A stretch of 64,000 nucleotides of DNA from Mesorhizobium sp. M2E.F.Ca.ET.219.01.1.1 (GTDB lineage: Bacteria; Pseudomonadota; Alphaproteobacteria; Rhizobiales; Rhizobiaceae). The stretch covers positions 1 through 64,000 of the forward strand of contig NZ_SADT02000007.1 in assembly GCF_004016445.2 (NCBI RefSeq). Direction: 5' to 3'. The translations under genes were made by a program, and so were the position numbers. Of this stretch, positions 45,597 through 54,353 are shown one piece after another. The notes beneath the pieces were generated by a model. That model was not told the origin of the DNA and ran no database searches. It was given only the letters and a program-made list of their open reading frames with translations. Numbering within the stretch: the first letter of the stretch is position 1; each line of letters starts with the position of its first letter.

Positions 45597-46538
45597 ATGA
45601 AACCGCTTCAGGCCTCGTCCGGTGATTTGAACGCCGACCGTCGCGCCGATTTCGCCGAGATGCTGCTCGCCTCGGGCGAGCCGGCGCAGGCGGCGGAGCT
45701 CCTGCTCGGCGCGCTGGAGCTGGCGCCGCGATGGGCCGCCGGCTGGTTTCGCCTCGGCGAAATGCAGGAGGCGGCCGGCCGGCTCGATCAAGCTGCGCAG
45801 GCCTGGGCCATGACGCTGAAGCTGGATCCCGCGGACCGCCTTGGCGCCGCGCTCAAGCTTCAACTGATCGGCAAGGCGCCCGCGGCTCCGGCGCCTCCCA
45901 GCGCCTTTGTCGAGACCTTGTTCGATCACTACGCCGACAGTTTCGAGGGCTCGCTTGTCGGGAAGCTGGGCTATCGGCTGCCGGATTTTCTGAGCCAGGC
46001 CATCCGCAAGGCAAGGCCCGGCCGGTTCCGGCTGGCCATCGACATCGGCTGCGGCACCGGCCTGATGGGCGAAAGGCTGCGCCCGTTCGTCGACCGGCTG
46101 GAGGGCTACGACATCTCGGCCGCCATGCTGAGGAAGGCGAAAGCCAAGGGCATCTACGACCTGCTGGCCAAGGTCGACCTTCAGCATTTCTGCCACTCCG
46201 GCGACGGGGCCGACCTCGTGGTCGCGGCCGACGTGTTCATCTATCTGGGCGCCCTCGAACGCATCGTCGGCGCGGTGGCGGGCACGCTTGCCGAGGACGG
46301 CCTGTTTGCCTTCTCGCTCGAGACGCTTGCCGGCGGCGATTTCGCCCTGCGGCCGTCACGGCGCTACGCCCATTCCGAGGCCTATGCGCGGCGCGTGCTC
46401 TCTGCCAGCGGGCTGGCGGTGCTGTCTCTGGAAAGCATGGTTATCCGGCACGACCGGCGCGATCCGGTCGAAGGCCTGGCCATCGTGGCCGGCTTCCCCG
46501 CCGCATTTGCCGAGGTGAGCAATCCGGCACCCGCATGA
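45597..46538 (+). CDS. TPR-containing class I SAM-dependent methyltransferase
   Basis: A 313-residue protein. N-terminal tetratricopeptide-like repeats (about 15-90, e.g. GEPAQAAELLLGALELAPRW) are followed by a class I methyltransferase domain with motif I AIDIGCGTGLMGE near residue 145 and GYDISAAMLRKAKAKGIYD. FVETLFDHYADSFEGSLV before it is a typical lead-in of this group. It probably methylates a small molecule or a protein bound through the repeats; substrate unknown. The ATG at 45597 is used. Confidence 0.87.
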   Translation: MKPLQASSGDLNADRRADFAEMLLASGEPAQAAELLLGALELAPRWAAGWFRLGEMQEAAGRLDQAAQAWAMTLKLDPADRLGAALKLQLIGKAPAAPAPPSAFVETLFDHYADSFEGSLVGKLGYRLPDFLSQAIRKARPGRFRLAIDIGCGTGLMGERLRPFVDRLEGYDISAAMLRKAKAKGIYDLLAKVDLQHFCHSGDGADLVVAADVFIYLGALERIVGAVAGTLAEDGLFAFSLETLAGGDFALRPSRRYAHSEAYARRVLSASGLAVLSLESMVIRHDRRDPVEGLAIVAGFPAAFAEVSNPAPA

Positions 46539-46612
46539 ACCCGACCTTGCTGCGAAAAAGCCTGAATGGCATGGTCGGGGTGGCGCGGGGCAGACATCAC
46601 GAGGAGAAATCC

Positions 46613-47002
46613 ATGCGCCGGACCATGGTTGTGTTGGCGTCTTGCCTGATGATTGCCGGCCTGACGGTCGCCGGCTGTGTCGGCGGCACGTCGATGGCCG
46701 AGCGCCAGGACGAGGACGTTCGATCCTCACTGCAATATGACGATGTGCCTTGCGATCAATTGCTGGCGCAGCGCAATCAACTGGCGCAGCAGAACAATCT
46801 GCCGATCACGGCCAAGCCGAGCTTCTCCAATCCGGCGATGGGCTTCGGCCCGTTCACGCCGGACATGCGCTCCAAGGCTGAGCGCGCCACCAACGAGGCG
46901 AGCGGCGAGATCGACGCCATGAACCGCTCGATCGAGCGCCGCGACTGCGGCAAGCCGAAGAAGAAGGAGACGTTCGGGCTGCCCGGCTCCACGCCGTCCT
47001 GA
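46613..47002 (+). CDS. Small hypothetical lipoprotein
   Basis: A 129-residue protein with a lipoprotein signal (MRRTMVVLASCLMIAGLTVA followed by GC, lipobox VAGC). The mature part has two further cysteines (PCDQLL and RRDCGK), a Gln-rich stretch, and a basic tail. No known domain is recognised. The start is the ATG at 46613 behind GAGGAGAAAT, an excellent ribosome-binding site; the long open frame upstream of it is a shadow of the methyltransferase gene. Likely anchored in the outer or inner membrane facing the periplasm. Confidence 0.8.
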   Translation: MRRTMVVLASCLMIAGLTVAGCVGGTSMAERQDEDVRSSLQYDDVPCDQLLAQRNQLAQQNNLPITAKPSFSNPAMGFGPFTPDMRSKAERATNEASGEIDAMNRSIERRDCGKPKKKETFGLPGSTPS

Positions 47003-47077
47003 GCGTTCGATATTCGGTATTCGGCTTAACGCTCTGCGGGATCGACGAGCGTTCGGTCGCGCTTGAAAGACCAACGG

Positions 47078-47608
47078 ATGAACCTCTCAGACCTCGGCGA
47101 CCGCATCTGTATCGTGGGACCATCCAACAGCGGCAAGTCCACCCTTGCCAACGCGATCGCGCGCAAGCGCGGCTTGGAAGCCGTCCACCTCGACGTGCTT
47201 CATCATCTGCCCAATACAGATTGGGAGCCGCGTTCAAGGGACGAATTCATTGCATTGCACGACGCCGCAATTGCCGGCGAGCGCTGGGTCATGGACGGAA
47301 ACTATTCGGTCTGCATGCCGCAGCGCTTTCGGCGGGCGACAGGCTTGATCCTGCTGGATGTCTCCACATCGGCGAGCCTGTTGCGTTATTTTCGCCGAAC
47401 GCTGTTCGAGACCAAGCGGCATGGCGCGTTGGAAGGCGGGCGCGACAGCGTCAAATGGGACATGATCCACCATATCGCCGTGGTGCAGCCAAGAAATCGC
47501 AAGCACTACAGCGCCATGTTCGACGAGCTCGACGTGCCGAAGCTGCAGCTATCCTCGGTGAGTGCAATCAAGCAGTGCTTCCAGGACTGGGGTTTGACCC
47601 TGAGTTAA
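47078..47608 (+). CDS. P-loop ATPase, topology-modulation (FlaR)/adenylate-kinase-like
   Basis: A 176-residue P-loop protein. Walker A is IVGPSNSGKSTLAN near residues 12-24, and DVLHHLPNTDWEPRSRDEF with WVMDGNYS matches the topology-modulation (FlaR-like) group, which is related to nucleoside and shikimate kinases. LRYFRRTLFE is a lid-like basic helix. The real substrate of the group is unproved. The ATG at 47078 is preferred to TTG 47063. It is convergent with the GhrA-type gene; the two stops overlap by four bases. Confidence 0.82.
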   Translation: MNLSDLGDRICIVGPSNSGKSTLANAIARKRGLEAVHLDVLHHLPNTDWEPRSRDEFIALHDAAIAGERWVMDGNYSVCMPQRFRRATGLILLDVSTSASLLRYFRRTLFETKRHGALEGGRDSVKWDMIHHIAVVQPRNRKHYSAMFDELDVPKLQLSSVSAIKQCFQDWGLTLS

Positions 47609-48546
47609 TACCCCGCCTCGCGGTCGACCAGGTTTTCGAGCTTTTCGCCGCGCTCGAACGCATCCATCTGCCGCAACATGGCTGGCACCAGATGAGCCGG
47701 GTCCGAGGTCGCCGCTGCATGCGGCGTGATAAAGACTTTCGGGTGGCTCCACAGCGGGCTTGTCTTCGGCAATGGCTCGACCTCGAACACGTCGAGGCTC
47801 GCTTCCTTCAGCGTGCCGTCGTCCAGCGCGCGCACGATGTCGGCGTCCTTCTGCAGGCGTCCACGCCCGGCATTGATCAGTACGGCGCCGCCAAGCCCGT
47901 TGCGCCGGCGCAGTTCCTTCAGCAGCCCATAATTCACGATGCCTTGGGTTTGCGGCGTGAGCGGCAGGAGTACGACGAGGATGTCGGTGGCGTTGAGGAA
48001 GGGGATCAGCCCCGCCTCGCCGGCGTAGGTCGAAACACCTTTCATCGGCCGCTCTGTGCGCGACCAGCCGTTCACGGCGAAACCGAGCGACAAAAGCACC
48101 GAGGCCGCCGCGCGGCCGAGATGGCCGAGGCCCATGATGCCGACGGAAATGTCGCCGGCCGGGCGCTGCGGCGGCTCGTGCCAGATCTTCTTCGGCTGCT
48201 GAGCCCGATAGAGCATGCCGTGCCGATGGTGATCGAGCACCCGCCAGACGACATATTCGGTCATGTATTGGGTGAGATTGTCGGCGACGACCCTGACGAT
48301 CGGCACGCCGGGCAAGCCGGGATCGGCAAAGATATGGTCGACCCCGGCGCCGACTGAGAAGATGGCTCGCAGGTTGGGCAGCCCGGAGAGCAGGTTCGGC
48401 TTGTGCTTCCACACCACCGCGTAGGCGATCGAGGGATCGTTGGCGCCGGCCGGCTCCAGCACCACCTCGCGCTCGGCCGCCAGCAGTTGATGCCAGCGCT
48501 GCGGATGAAACGCCGTGACGGCAAGCAGGATTTTGCCCTTTTCCAT
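47605..48546 (-). CDS. ghrA: D-2-hydroxyacid dehydrogenase (glyoxylate/hydroxypyruvate reductase A type)
   Basis: A 313-residue NAD(P)-dependent D-2-hydroxyacid dehydrogenase. The nucleotide-binding fingerprint GIMGLGHLGRAAASVL is at about residues 135-150; the substrate arginine lies in INAGRGRLQ, the glutamate in DVFEVEPLP, and the catalytic His in ITPHAAATSD. The short catalytic domain and VGAGVDHIF fit the GhrA group that reduces glyoxylate and hydroxypyruvate. ATG 48546 is the start. It sits alone between a convergent P-loop gene and the yej operon on the same strand. Confidence 0.88.
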   Translation of the reverse strand: MEKGKILLAVTAFHPQRWHQLLAAEREVVLEPAGANDPSIAYAVVWKHKPNLLSGLPNLRAIFSVGAGVDHIFADPGLPGVPIVRVVADNLTQYMTEYVVWRVLDHHRHGMLYRAQQPKKIWHEPPQRPAGDISVGIMGLGHLGRAAASVLLSLGFAVNGWSRTERPMKGVSTYAGEAGLIPFLNATDILVVLLPLTPQTQGIVNYGLLKELRRRNGLGGAVLINAGRGRLQKDADIVRALDDGTLKEASLDVFEVEPLPKTSPLWSHPKVFITPHAAATSDPAHLVPAMLRQMDAFERGEKLENLVDREAGY

Positions 48547-48583
48547 TGCGGATTCAGTCCTTGTTACGTCAATCCAGCCGAGC

Positions 48584-50212
48584 CTATTCGCTGACCACGC
48601 CGGTCGGCGCCGTCTCGATCTTGAAGGCCGCCGCCATCAGCGCGCGCGTGTAGTCGGTCTGCGGGCTGCCGAAGATCTGTTCGGAAGGTCCCGCTTCGAC
48701 GACCTTGCCATTGCGCATGACGATGACGTCATTGGCAAGGGCGCGGACGACCTTGAGGTCATGGCTGATGAAGAGATAGGCGAGATTGTGCTTGGCCTGC
48801 AGGTTGCGCAAAAGATCGACCACCTGCGCCTGCACGCTCATGTCGAGCGCCGAGGTCGGCTCGTCGAGCATGACGAAGCGCGGATTGAGCACCATGGCGC
48901 GCGCGATCGCCACGCGCTGGCGCTGGCCGCCGGAGAACTCGTGCGGGTAGCGATGGCGCGTTTCAGGATCGAGGCCGACCTCGTTCAGCACGGCGACCAC
49001 CTTGTCGTCGCGCTGGTCGGGCGAGAGCTTCGGCTCGTGGATCTTCAAGCCTTCCTCGATGATCTCGGAAACCGACAGGCGTGGGCTGAGCGACCCGAAC
49101 GGATCCTGGAAAACGATCTGCAATTCGCGCCTGAGCGGCCGCATGGCGCTGAAGGAAAGCTGGTTGATGTCGCGTCCGTTGAAATTGATCGCCCCCGTCG
49201 AAGAGATCATGCGGGCCAGCGCCAGGCCTAGCGTCGTCTTGCCGGAACCGGACTCGCCGACCACGCCGAGCGTCTGGCCGGCGCGCACGGTGACGTCGAT
49301 GCCGTCCACGGCCTTCACATGGTCGACGGTCTTGCGGAAGAAGCCTCGTCTGATCGGGAACCAGACCTTCATGTCCTTGCCCGTCATGACGGCCTTGGCG
49401 CCCGGGTCTGCCGCAGGCGGCTTGCCCTTCGGCTCGGCGGCCAAGAGATGCTTGGTGTAAGGATGTTGCGGGTTGGCGAAGATCTCCTTGGTCGGCCCGG
49501 TCTCGACGATCTTGCCCTTGGTCATCACGCAGACACGGTCGGCGATCTTCCTGACGATGCCGAGGTCGTGGGTGATGAACAGCATCGACATGCCCTTGCG
49601 GCTTTTCAACTCCGCGAGCAGTTGAAGGATCTGCGCCTGCACGGTGACGTCGAGCGCCGTCGTCGGCTCGTCGGCGATCAAAAGCTCCGGCTCGTTGGCT
49701 AAAGCCATGGCGATCATGACGCGCTGGCGCTGGCCGCCGGAGAGCTGGTGCGGATAGGCGTCGAGACGTTTTTCAGGCTCGCGGATGCCGACCTCGTTGA
49801 GCAGCTCCAGCGTGCGCGCGCGGGCCGGCGCGTCGCGCATGCCTTGATGCAGCTGCAACACCTCGACGATCTGCTGCTCGACCGTGTGCAGCGGGTTGAG
49901 CGAGGTCATCGGCTCCTGGAAGATCATGGTGATCTTGTTGCCGCGCACGCCGCGCAACGCCTTCTCATTCATCGCGAGCAGGTCGGCGCCACTGAACATG
50001 ATCTTGCCCGAGGGATGGCTGGCGGCGGGATAGGGCAGAAGCTTCAGCACCGACAGCGCCGATACCGATTTGCCCGAGCCGGATTCGCCGACCAGGGCAA
50101 CCGTCTCGCCCTTGCCGATGTTGAACGAGATATGGTCGACGGCGATCGATTGCTTGCCGCCCTGCGCGAAGGCGACGCTCAGATCTTGGACGGACAGCAG
50201 GGCTTCACTCAT
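48584..50212 (-). CDS. yejF: Peptide/microcin C-type ABC transporter ATPase YejF
   Basis: A 542-residue double ATPase of the oligopeptide family. Each half has full motifs: GESGSGKSVSAL with LSGGQRQRVMIAMAL and LLIADEPTTAL in the first, GESGSGKTTLGLAL with FSGGQRQRVAIARAM and MLDEPTSALD in the second. A linker separates them at about residues 255-290. It powers import through YejB and YejE. The ATG at 50212 overlaps the stop of yejE (ATGA). Longer open sequence upstream is a shadow of yejE. Confidence 0.93.
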   Translation of the reverse strand: MSEALLSVQDLSVAFAQGGKQSIAVDHISFNIGKGETVALVGESGSGKSVSALSVLKLLPYPAASHPSGKIMFSGADLLAMNEKALRGVRGNKITMIFQEPMTSLNPLHTVEQQIVEVLQLHQGMRDAPARARTLELLNEVGIREPEKRLDAYPHQLSGGQRQRVMIAMALANEPELLIADEPTTALDVTVQAQILQLLAELKSRKGMSMLFITHDLGIVRKIADRVCVMTKGKIVETGPTKEIFANPQHPYTKHLLAAEPKGKPPAADPGAKAVMTGKDMKVWFPIRRGFFRKTVDHVKAVDGIDVTVRAGQTLGVVGESGSGKTTLGLALARMISSTGAINFNGRDINQLSFSAMRPLRRELQIVFQDPFGSLSPRLSVSEIIEEGLKIHEPKLSPDQRDDKVVAVLNEVGLDPETRHRYPHEFSGGQRQRVAIARAMVLNPRFVMLDEPTSALDMSVQAQVVDLLRNLQAKHNLAYLFISHDLKVVRALANDVIVMRNGKVVEAGPSEQIFGSPQTDYTRALMAAAFKIETAPTGVVSE

Positions 50213-51348
50213 TTGAACGTCTTGCGCGGATCGAAGGCATCGCGCGTCGCCTCGCCGATGAAGACTAGCAGGGACAGCATCAGCGAGATGACGATGAAGC
50301 CGGATATGCCGAGCCAGGGGGCGTTGAGGTTGCGCTGCGCCTGTTTCAGCAATTCGCCGAGCGAGGCCGAGCCTGGCGGCAAGCCGAAGCCGAGATAGTC
50401 GAGCGAGGTCAGCGTCGAGATCGAGCCTGAGAGCAGGAATGGCAGGAAGGTCAGCGTCGCCACCATGGCGTTCGGCAACAGGTGCCGGAACATGATGGTG
50501 AGGTTTGGCACGCCGAGCGCGCGGGCCGCGTTGACATATTCGAAGTTGCGGGCGCGCAGGAATTCGGCCCGCACCACGCCGACCAAGGCCACCCACGAAA
50601 ACAGCAGCATGAGGCCGAGCAGGATGAAGAAGCCGGGCGGCAGGATGGCCGAGACGATAAGCAGCAGGTAGAGCACCGGGATCGCCGACCAGATTTCGAT
50701 GAAACGCTGGAAGAGAAGGTCGGTCCAGCCGCCGAAATAGCCTTGCACCGCACCGGCCGCGACGCCGATCAGCGATGACCCGAGCGTCAGGATCAGCCCG
50801 AAGAGAACCGAGATGCGGAAGCCGTAAAGCACGCGCGCCAACACGTCGCGGGCCTGATCGTCCGTGCCCAGCCAGTTCCAGTTGCCGACGGTGCAGTTCT
50901 CGTCGGCCTCGCCTTTCGGATACTGGCTGCAGCGCGTTTTCTTGTCGTAGAGCCAGGATGGCTTCGCCGGGGCCGGTTCCGGAATGGCGTTGTTGACCGT
51001 CTGATAGGAGTAACGGACCGGCGGCCAGATCATCCAGCCATTGGAATTGATCTCGTCCTGGATAACCGGGTCGCGATAGTCGGTGACGGCATAGAAACCG
51101 CCGAACTTCTCCTCCGGATAGGCGACCAGGACCGGAAACAGGATCTCGCCCTTGTAAGAGGCGATGATCGGCTTGTCGTTGGCGATCAGTTCGGAAAACA
51201 GCGACAGCACGAACAGGAGCAGGAAAATCCAGAGCGACCAGTAGCCGCGCCGGTTGGCCTTGAAGTTCTGCAACCGCCTCTGGTTGAGCGGCGACAGAAA
51301 TGGCCTGCGGGGCCTGGCCGGTGCGCTTTCGATCGCAGCCTCGGCCAT
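50209..51348 (-). CDS. yejE: Peptide/microcin C-type ABC transporter permease YejE
   Basis: A 379-residue permease of the OppC/DppC type. An N-terminal membrane helix (WSLWIFLLLFVLSLFSELIA) is followed by a long periplasmic insertion that contains two cysteines (TRCSQYPKGEADENC) and then the core domain with five helices and the coupling segment RAEFLRARNFEYVNAARALG. The long insertion is characteristic of YejE. Its start codon shares one base with the stop of yejB. Confidence 0.93.
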   Translation of the reverse strand: MAEAAIESAPARPRRPFLSPLNQRRLQNFKANRRGYWSLWIFLLLFVLSLFSELIANDKPIIASYKGEILFPVLVAYPEEKFGGFYAVTDYRDPVIQDEINSNGWMIWPPVRYSYQTVNNAIPEPAPAKPSWLYDKKTRCSQYPKGEADENCTVGNWNWLGTDDQARDVLARVLYGFRISVLFGLILTLGSSLIGVAAGAVQGYFGGWTDLLFQRFIEIWSAIPVLYLLLIVSAILPPGFFILLGLMLLFSWVALVGVVRAEFLRARNFEYVNAARALGVPNLTIMFRHLLPNAMVATLTFLPFLLSGSISTLTSLDYLGFGLPPGSASLGELLKQAQRNLNAPWLGISGFIVISLMLSLLVFIGEATRDAFDPRKTFK

Positions 51349-52445
51349 CAGATGTCTCTCCGCTCGAAGTCGATGCGCGGATCGACCCAGGTGTAGATCA
51401 GGTCGGACAACAGGCCGACGAACAGGCCAAGCAGCGAGAAGATGTAGAGCGTGGCGAACACCACCGGATAGTCGCGGTCGATCACCGACTTGAAACCGAG
51501 CAGGCCGAGGCCGTCGAGCGAGAAGATGTTCTCGATCAGCAGCGAGCCGGTGAAGAAGGCCGAGATGAAGGCGCCGGGAAAGCCGGCAATCACGATCAGC
51601 ATGGCGTTGCGGAAGACGTGGCCGTAGAGCACCTTGCGCTCCGACAGGCCCTTGGCGCGCGCCGTGACGACATATTGCTTGCGGATTTCCTCAAGGAAGG
51701 AGTTCTTGGTCAGCAGGGTCGTCGTCGCGAAAGCCGAAAGCACCAGCGCCGTCAGCGGCAGCGTCATGTGCCAGAAATAGTCGGCGATCTTGGCGGGCCA
51801 GGAGAGCTGATCCCAATTGTCCGAAACGATGCCGCGCAGCGGAAACCAGTCCCAGAACGAGCCGCCGGCGAACAGCACCATGAGCATGATGCCGAACAGG
51901 AAGCCGGGAATGGCATAGCCGACGATGACGACGCCGCTGGTCCAGACGTCGAAGGTCGAGCCGTCCCTCACTGCCTTGCGGATACCGAGCGGGATCGAGA
52001 TCAGATAGGATAACAGTGTGATCCACAGGCCGATGGATATGGAGACCGGCATCTTCTCCAGGATCAGGTTCAGCACCGAAATGTCGCGGAAATAGCTGTC
52101 GCCGAAATCGAAGCGGATATAGTTCCACAGCATCATGCCGAAGCGCTCAAGCGGCGGCTTGTCGAAGCCGAACTGCTTTTCCAGCTTCTTGATGAATTCG
52201 GGGTCGAGCCCCTGCGCGCCTCGATATTTCGAGCCGACGTCGCCGGCAACGTCGAGATTGCCGCCGCCACCGGCGTCGCCGCCACCGCTGCCGAGGCGGT
52301 CGTTGCCGCCCTGGTTGGTCAGCCGGGCGATCACCTGCTCGACCGGGCCGCCCGGCGCGAACTGGATGACCGCGAAGGAGATCGCCATGATGCCGAACAG
52401 CGTCGGGATCATGAGAAGAATGCGGCGCAGGATATAGGCGCCCAT
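51348..52445 (-). CDS. yejB: Peptide/microcin C-type ABC transporter permease YejB
   Basis: A 365-residue OppB/DppB-type permease. It begins MGAYILRRILLMIPTLFGIM, a standard first helix, followed by APGGPVEQVIARL and a glycine-rich periplasmic stretch (about 45-75), then core helices with the coupling segment EEIRKQYVVTARAKGLSERK. The ATG at 52445 is the family-like start. It pairs with YejE. Genes run in the order two yejA copies, yejB, yejE, yejF. Confidence 0.93.
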   Translation of the reverse strand: MGAYILRRILLMIPTLFGIMAISFAVIQFAPGGPVEQVIARLTNQGGNDRLGSGGGDAGGGGNLDVAGDVGSKYRGAQGLDPEFIKKLEKQFGFDKPPLERFGMMLWNYIRFDFGDSYFRDISVLNLILEKMPVSISIGLWITLLSYLISIPLGIRKAVRDGSTFDVWTSGVVIVGYAIPGFLFGIMLMVLFAGGSFWDWFPLRGIVSDNWDQLSWPAKIADYFWHMTLPLTALVLSAFATTTLLTKNSFLEEIRKQYVVTARAKGLSERKVLYGHVFRNAMLIVIAGFPGAFISAFFTGSLLIENIFSLDGLGLLGFKSVIDRDYPVVFATLYIFSLLGLFVGLLSDLIYTWVDPRIDFERRDI

Positions 52446-52475
52446 CAGGCGTCGGACTCCGCGCAAAGGTTCATG

Positions 52476-54353
52476 TCAGGCTTTGCCAATCTTTGCCGCC
52501 TTGCCCTTGTCGACCCACCACAGCGCCTCGACCGGAAAGCCGAAATCGGGTTTCTGTTCGGGGAAGCCGAACATGTCCCAATAGGCGCTTCGGTGATTCG
52601 CCAGATACCAACTTGGAATCCAATCGCGCCGTGCGCGCAAGGCCCGGTCCAACGCGCTCATGGCGGTGGTCAGGCTCTCACGGTCCTTGGCGGCGCCGAC
52701 GGCATCGATCAGCGCATCGACCGCCGGGCTTGCGATGCCCGACAGGTTGCGCGAGCCCGACACAGTGGCGCTGCGCGAGTGGAAGAAGATTTCCAGATCG
52801 TCGCGGGTCGGCGTGGCGCTAAAATTGAAGGCGGCCGACAGCAGGTCGAAATCGAATGTCGATTGCCTGAGCTGGTATTGCGCCGAATCCACCAGACGGA
52901 TCGAGGCATCGATGCCGATGGCCTTCATGTTGGCGACCCAGGGCGAATAGACCTGCACGAAGGTTTCGTCGTCGACCAGGAATTCGGCGGCCAACCGCCC
53001 GCCCTTGTCGTTGAGAACGAAATCGCCGGAGCGCTTCCAACCGGCCTCGGCGAGCAGCTTCAGCGCGGCGCTCAGTTGCTTGCGGTCCCGCCCGGACCCG
53101 TCCGATGGGGGCTGCGTCACCGCTTCGCCGAAGGTCTCCGGCGGCAGTTGGTCGCGCAGCGGCTCCAGCAGCGCCAGCTCCTGCGGCGTTGGCATGCCCG
53201 CGGCCCGGAAGCCGGATCTCTCGAAGCAGGATTGCGAGCGCTCATAGGAACCGTAGAAGAAATTGCGCCGCGTCCATTCGAAATCGAAGCAGAGCGCGAT
53301 CGCCTGTCGCACGCGCGGGTCCTTGAATTGCTCGCGCCGCTGGTTGACCGCCGTGGCCTGCATGGAAGGCGTGGTCTCGGCCGGGAACTCATGCTTGATC
53401 ACCTTGCCGGCGGTGAAGGCCGGAAAGTCGTAGGCCGTCGCCCAGACTCGTGACGTAAACTCCTCGCGGTAGAGGATCTCGCCCTTCTTGAAGGCCTCGA
53501 AGCCGGCCGTGCGATCCTGGTAGAACTCGATGCGGATGCGCCCGAAATTGTTCTGGCCGCGGTTGACGGGCAGGTCGTTGCCCCAATAGTCGGCCACGCG
53601 CTCATATTCGATCCAGGCGCCCGCCGACCAGCGCCCGACCTTGTAGGCGCTTGAGCCGAGCGGCGGGTTGAGCTGGGAGGAGTCGAAGGGATTGGCGGTG
53701 AAGAAGGCCTTCGAAAGGATCGGAAAACCGACCACGTTGAGGATGGTGCGGGCGGATTGCTTGCCGGAGAATTTGAGCTCGACCGTGTGGGTATCCTTCG
53801 CCACCGCATCATCCAGATGCGTCAGCGACAGCGCATAGTCCGGATGCCCTTTGTCCTTGAGCAGCTTGTAGGTGAAGGCGACGTCGTCGGCGGTGAGCGG
53901 CGTGCCGTCATGGAAGCGTGCCTGCGGGCGCAGCGAGAAGGTGAAGACGTTGCGATCATCGGAGATCGTGACGCCGTCGGAGATCAATCCATAGACCGCG
54001 TCCGGCTCGTCGAGCGCCCTCACCATCAGGGAATCGAAGCACATTTCCATGCGCTGCGGGGAATCGCCCTTGGGGACGAACGAATTCAGCGTGTTGAAGG
54101 TCTGCGGGCTCTGGTTTTGGCTCCAATTGGGTGGCGAGAAGTTGAAGGTGCCGCCTTGAGGCGCGTCGACGTTGACATAGTCGAAATGCGTGAAGTCGGG
54201 TTTGTATTTCAGGTCGCCGAAGGCCGACAGGCCGTGCAGCTTGACGCCGGTCGGGGTGTCGGCGAAGGCGCGGCCAGGAAGCAGCGCGGCAGCCGTCGCC
54301 GCGATGCCGAGCGCCAGGAAGTCGCGGCGAGGAAGCGAAGTCCGCCGCTCCAT
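52476..54353 (-). CDS. YejA-type peptide-binding protein, second copy, with Tat signal
   Basis: A 625-residue family 5 extracellular solute-binding protein. The N-terminus has a twin-arginine signal (SLPRRDFLALGIAATAAALL, cleavage near AFA-DTP), so it is probably exported folded. The mature part has HFDYVNVDAPQGGTFNF and the long cluster C SBP layout, similar throughout to its neighbour at 54353-56233. The ATG at 54353 shares one base with the stop of that neighbour. Together they give the importer two alternative binding proteins, probably of different peptide preference. Confidence 0.9.
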   Translation of the reverse strand: MERRTSLPRRDFLALGIAATAAALLPGRAFADTPTGVKLHGLSAFGDLKYKPDFTHFDYVNVDAPQGGTFNFSPPNWSQNQSPQTFNTLNSFVPKGDSPQRMEMCFDSLMVRALDEPDAVYGLISDGVTISDDRNVFTFSLRPQARFHDGTPLTADDVAFTYKLLKDKGHPDYALSLTHLDDAVAKDTHTVELKFSGKQSARTILNVVGFPILSKAFFTANPFDSSQLNPPLGSSAYKVGRWSAGAWIEYERVADYWGNDLPVNRGQNNFGRIRIEFYQDRTAGFEAFKKGEILYREEFTSRVWATAYDFPAFTAGKVIKHEFPAETTPSMQATAVNQRREQFKDPRVRQAIALCFDFEWTRRNFFYGSYERSQSCFERSGFRAAGMPTPQELALLEPLRDQLPPETFGEAVTQPPSDGSGRDRKQLSAALKLLAEAGWKRSGDFVLNDKGGRLAAEFLVDDETFVQVYSPWVANMKAIGIDASIRLVDSAQYQLRQSTFDFDLLSAAFNFSATPTRDDLEIFFHSRSATVSGSRNLSGIASPAVDALIDAVGAAKDRESLTTAMSALDRALRARRDWIPSWYLANHRSAYWDMFGFPEQKPDFGFPVEALWWVDKGKAAKIGKA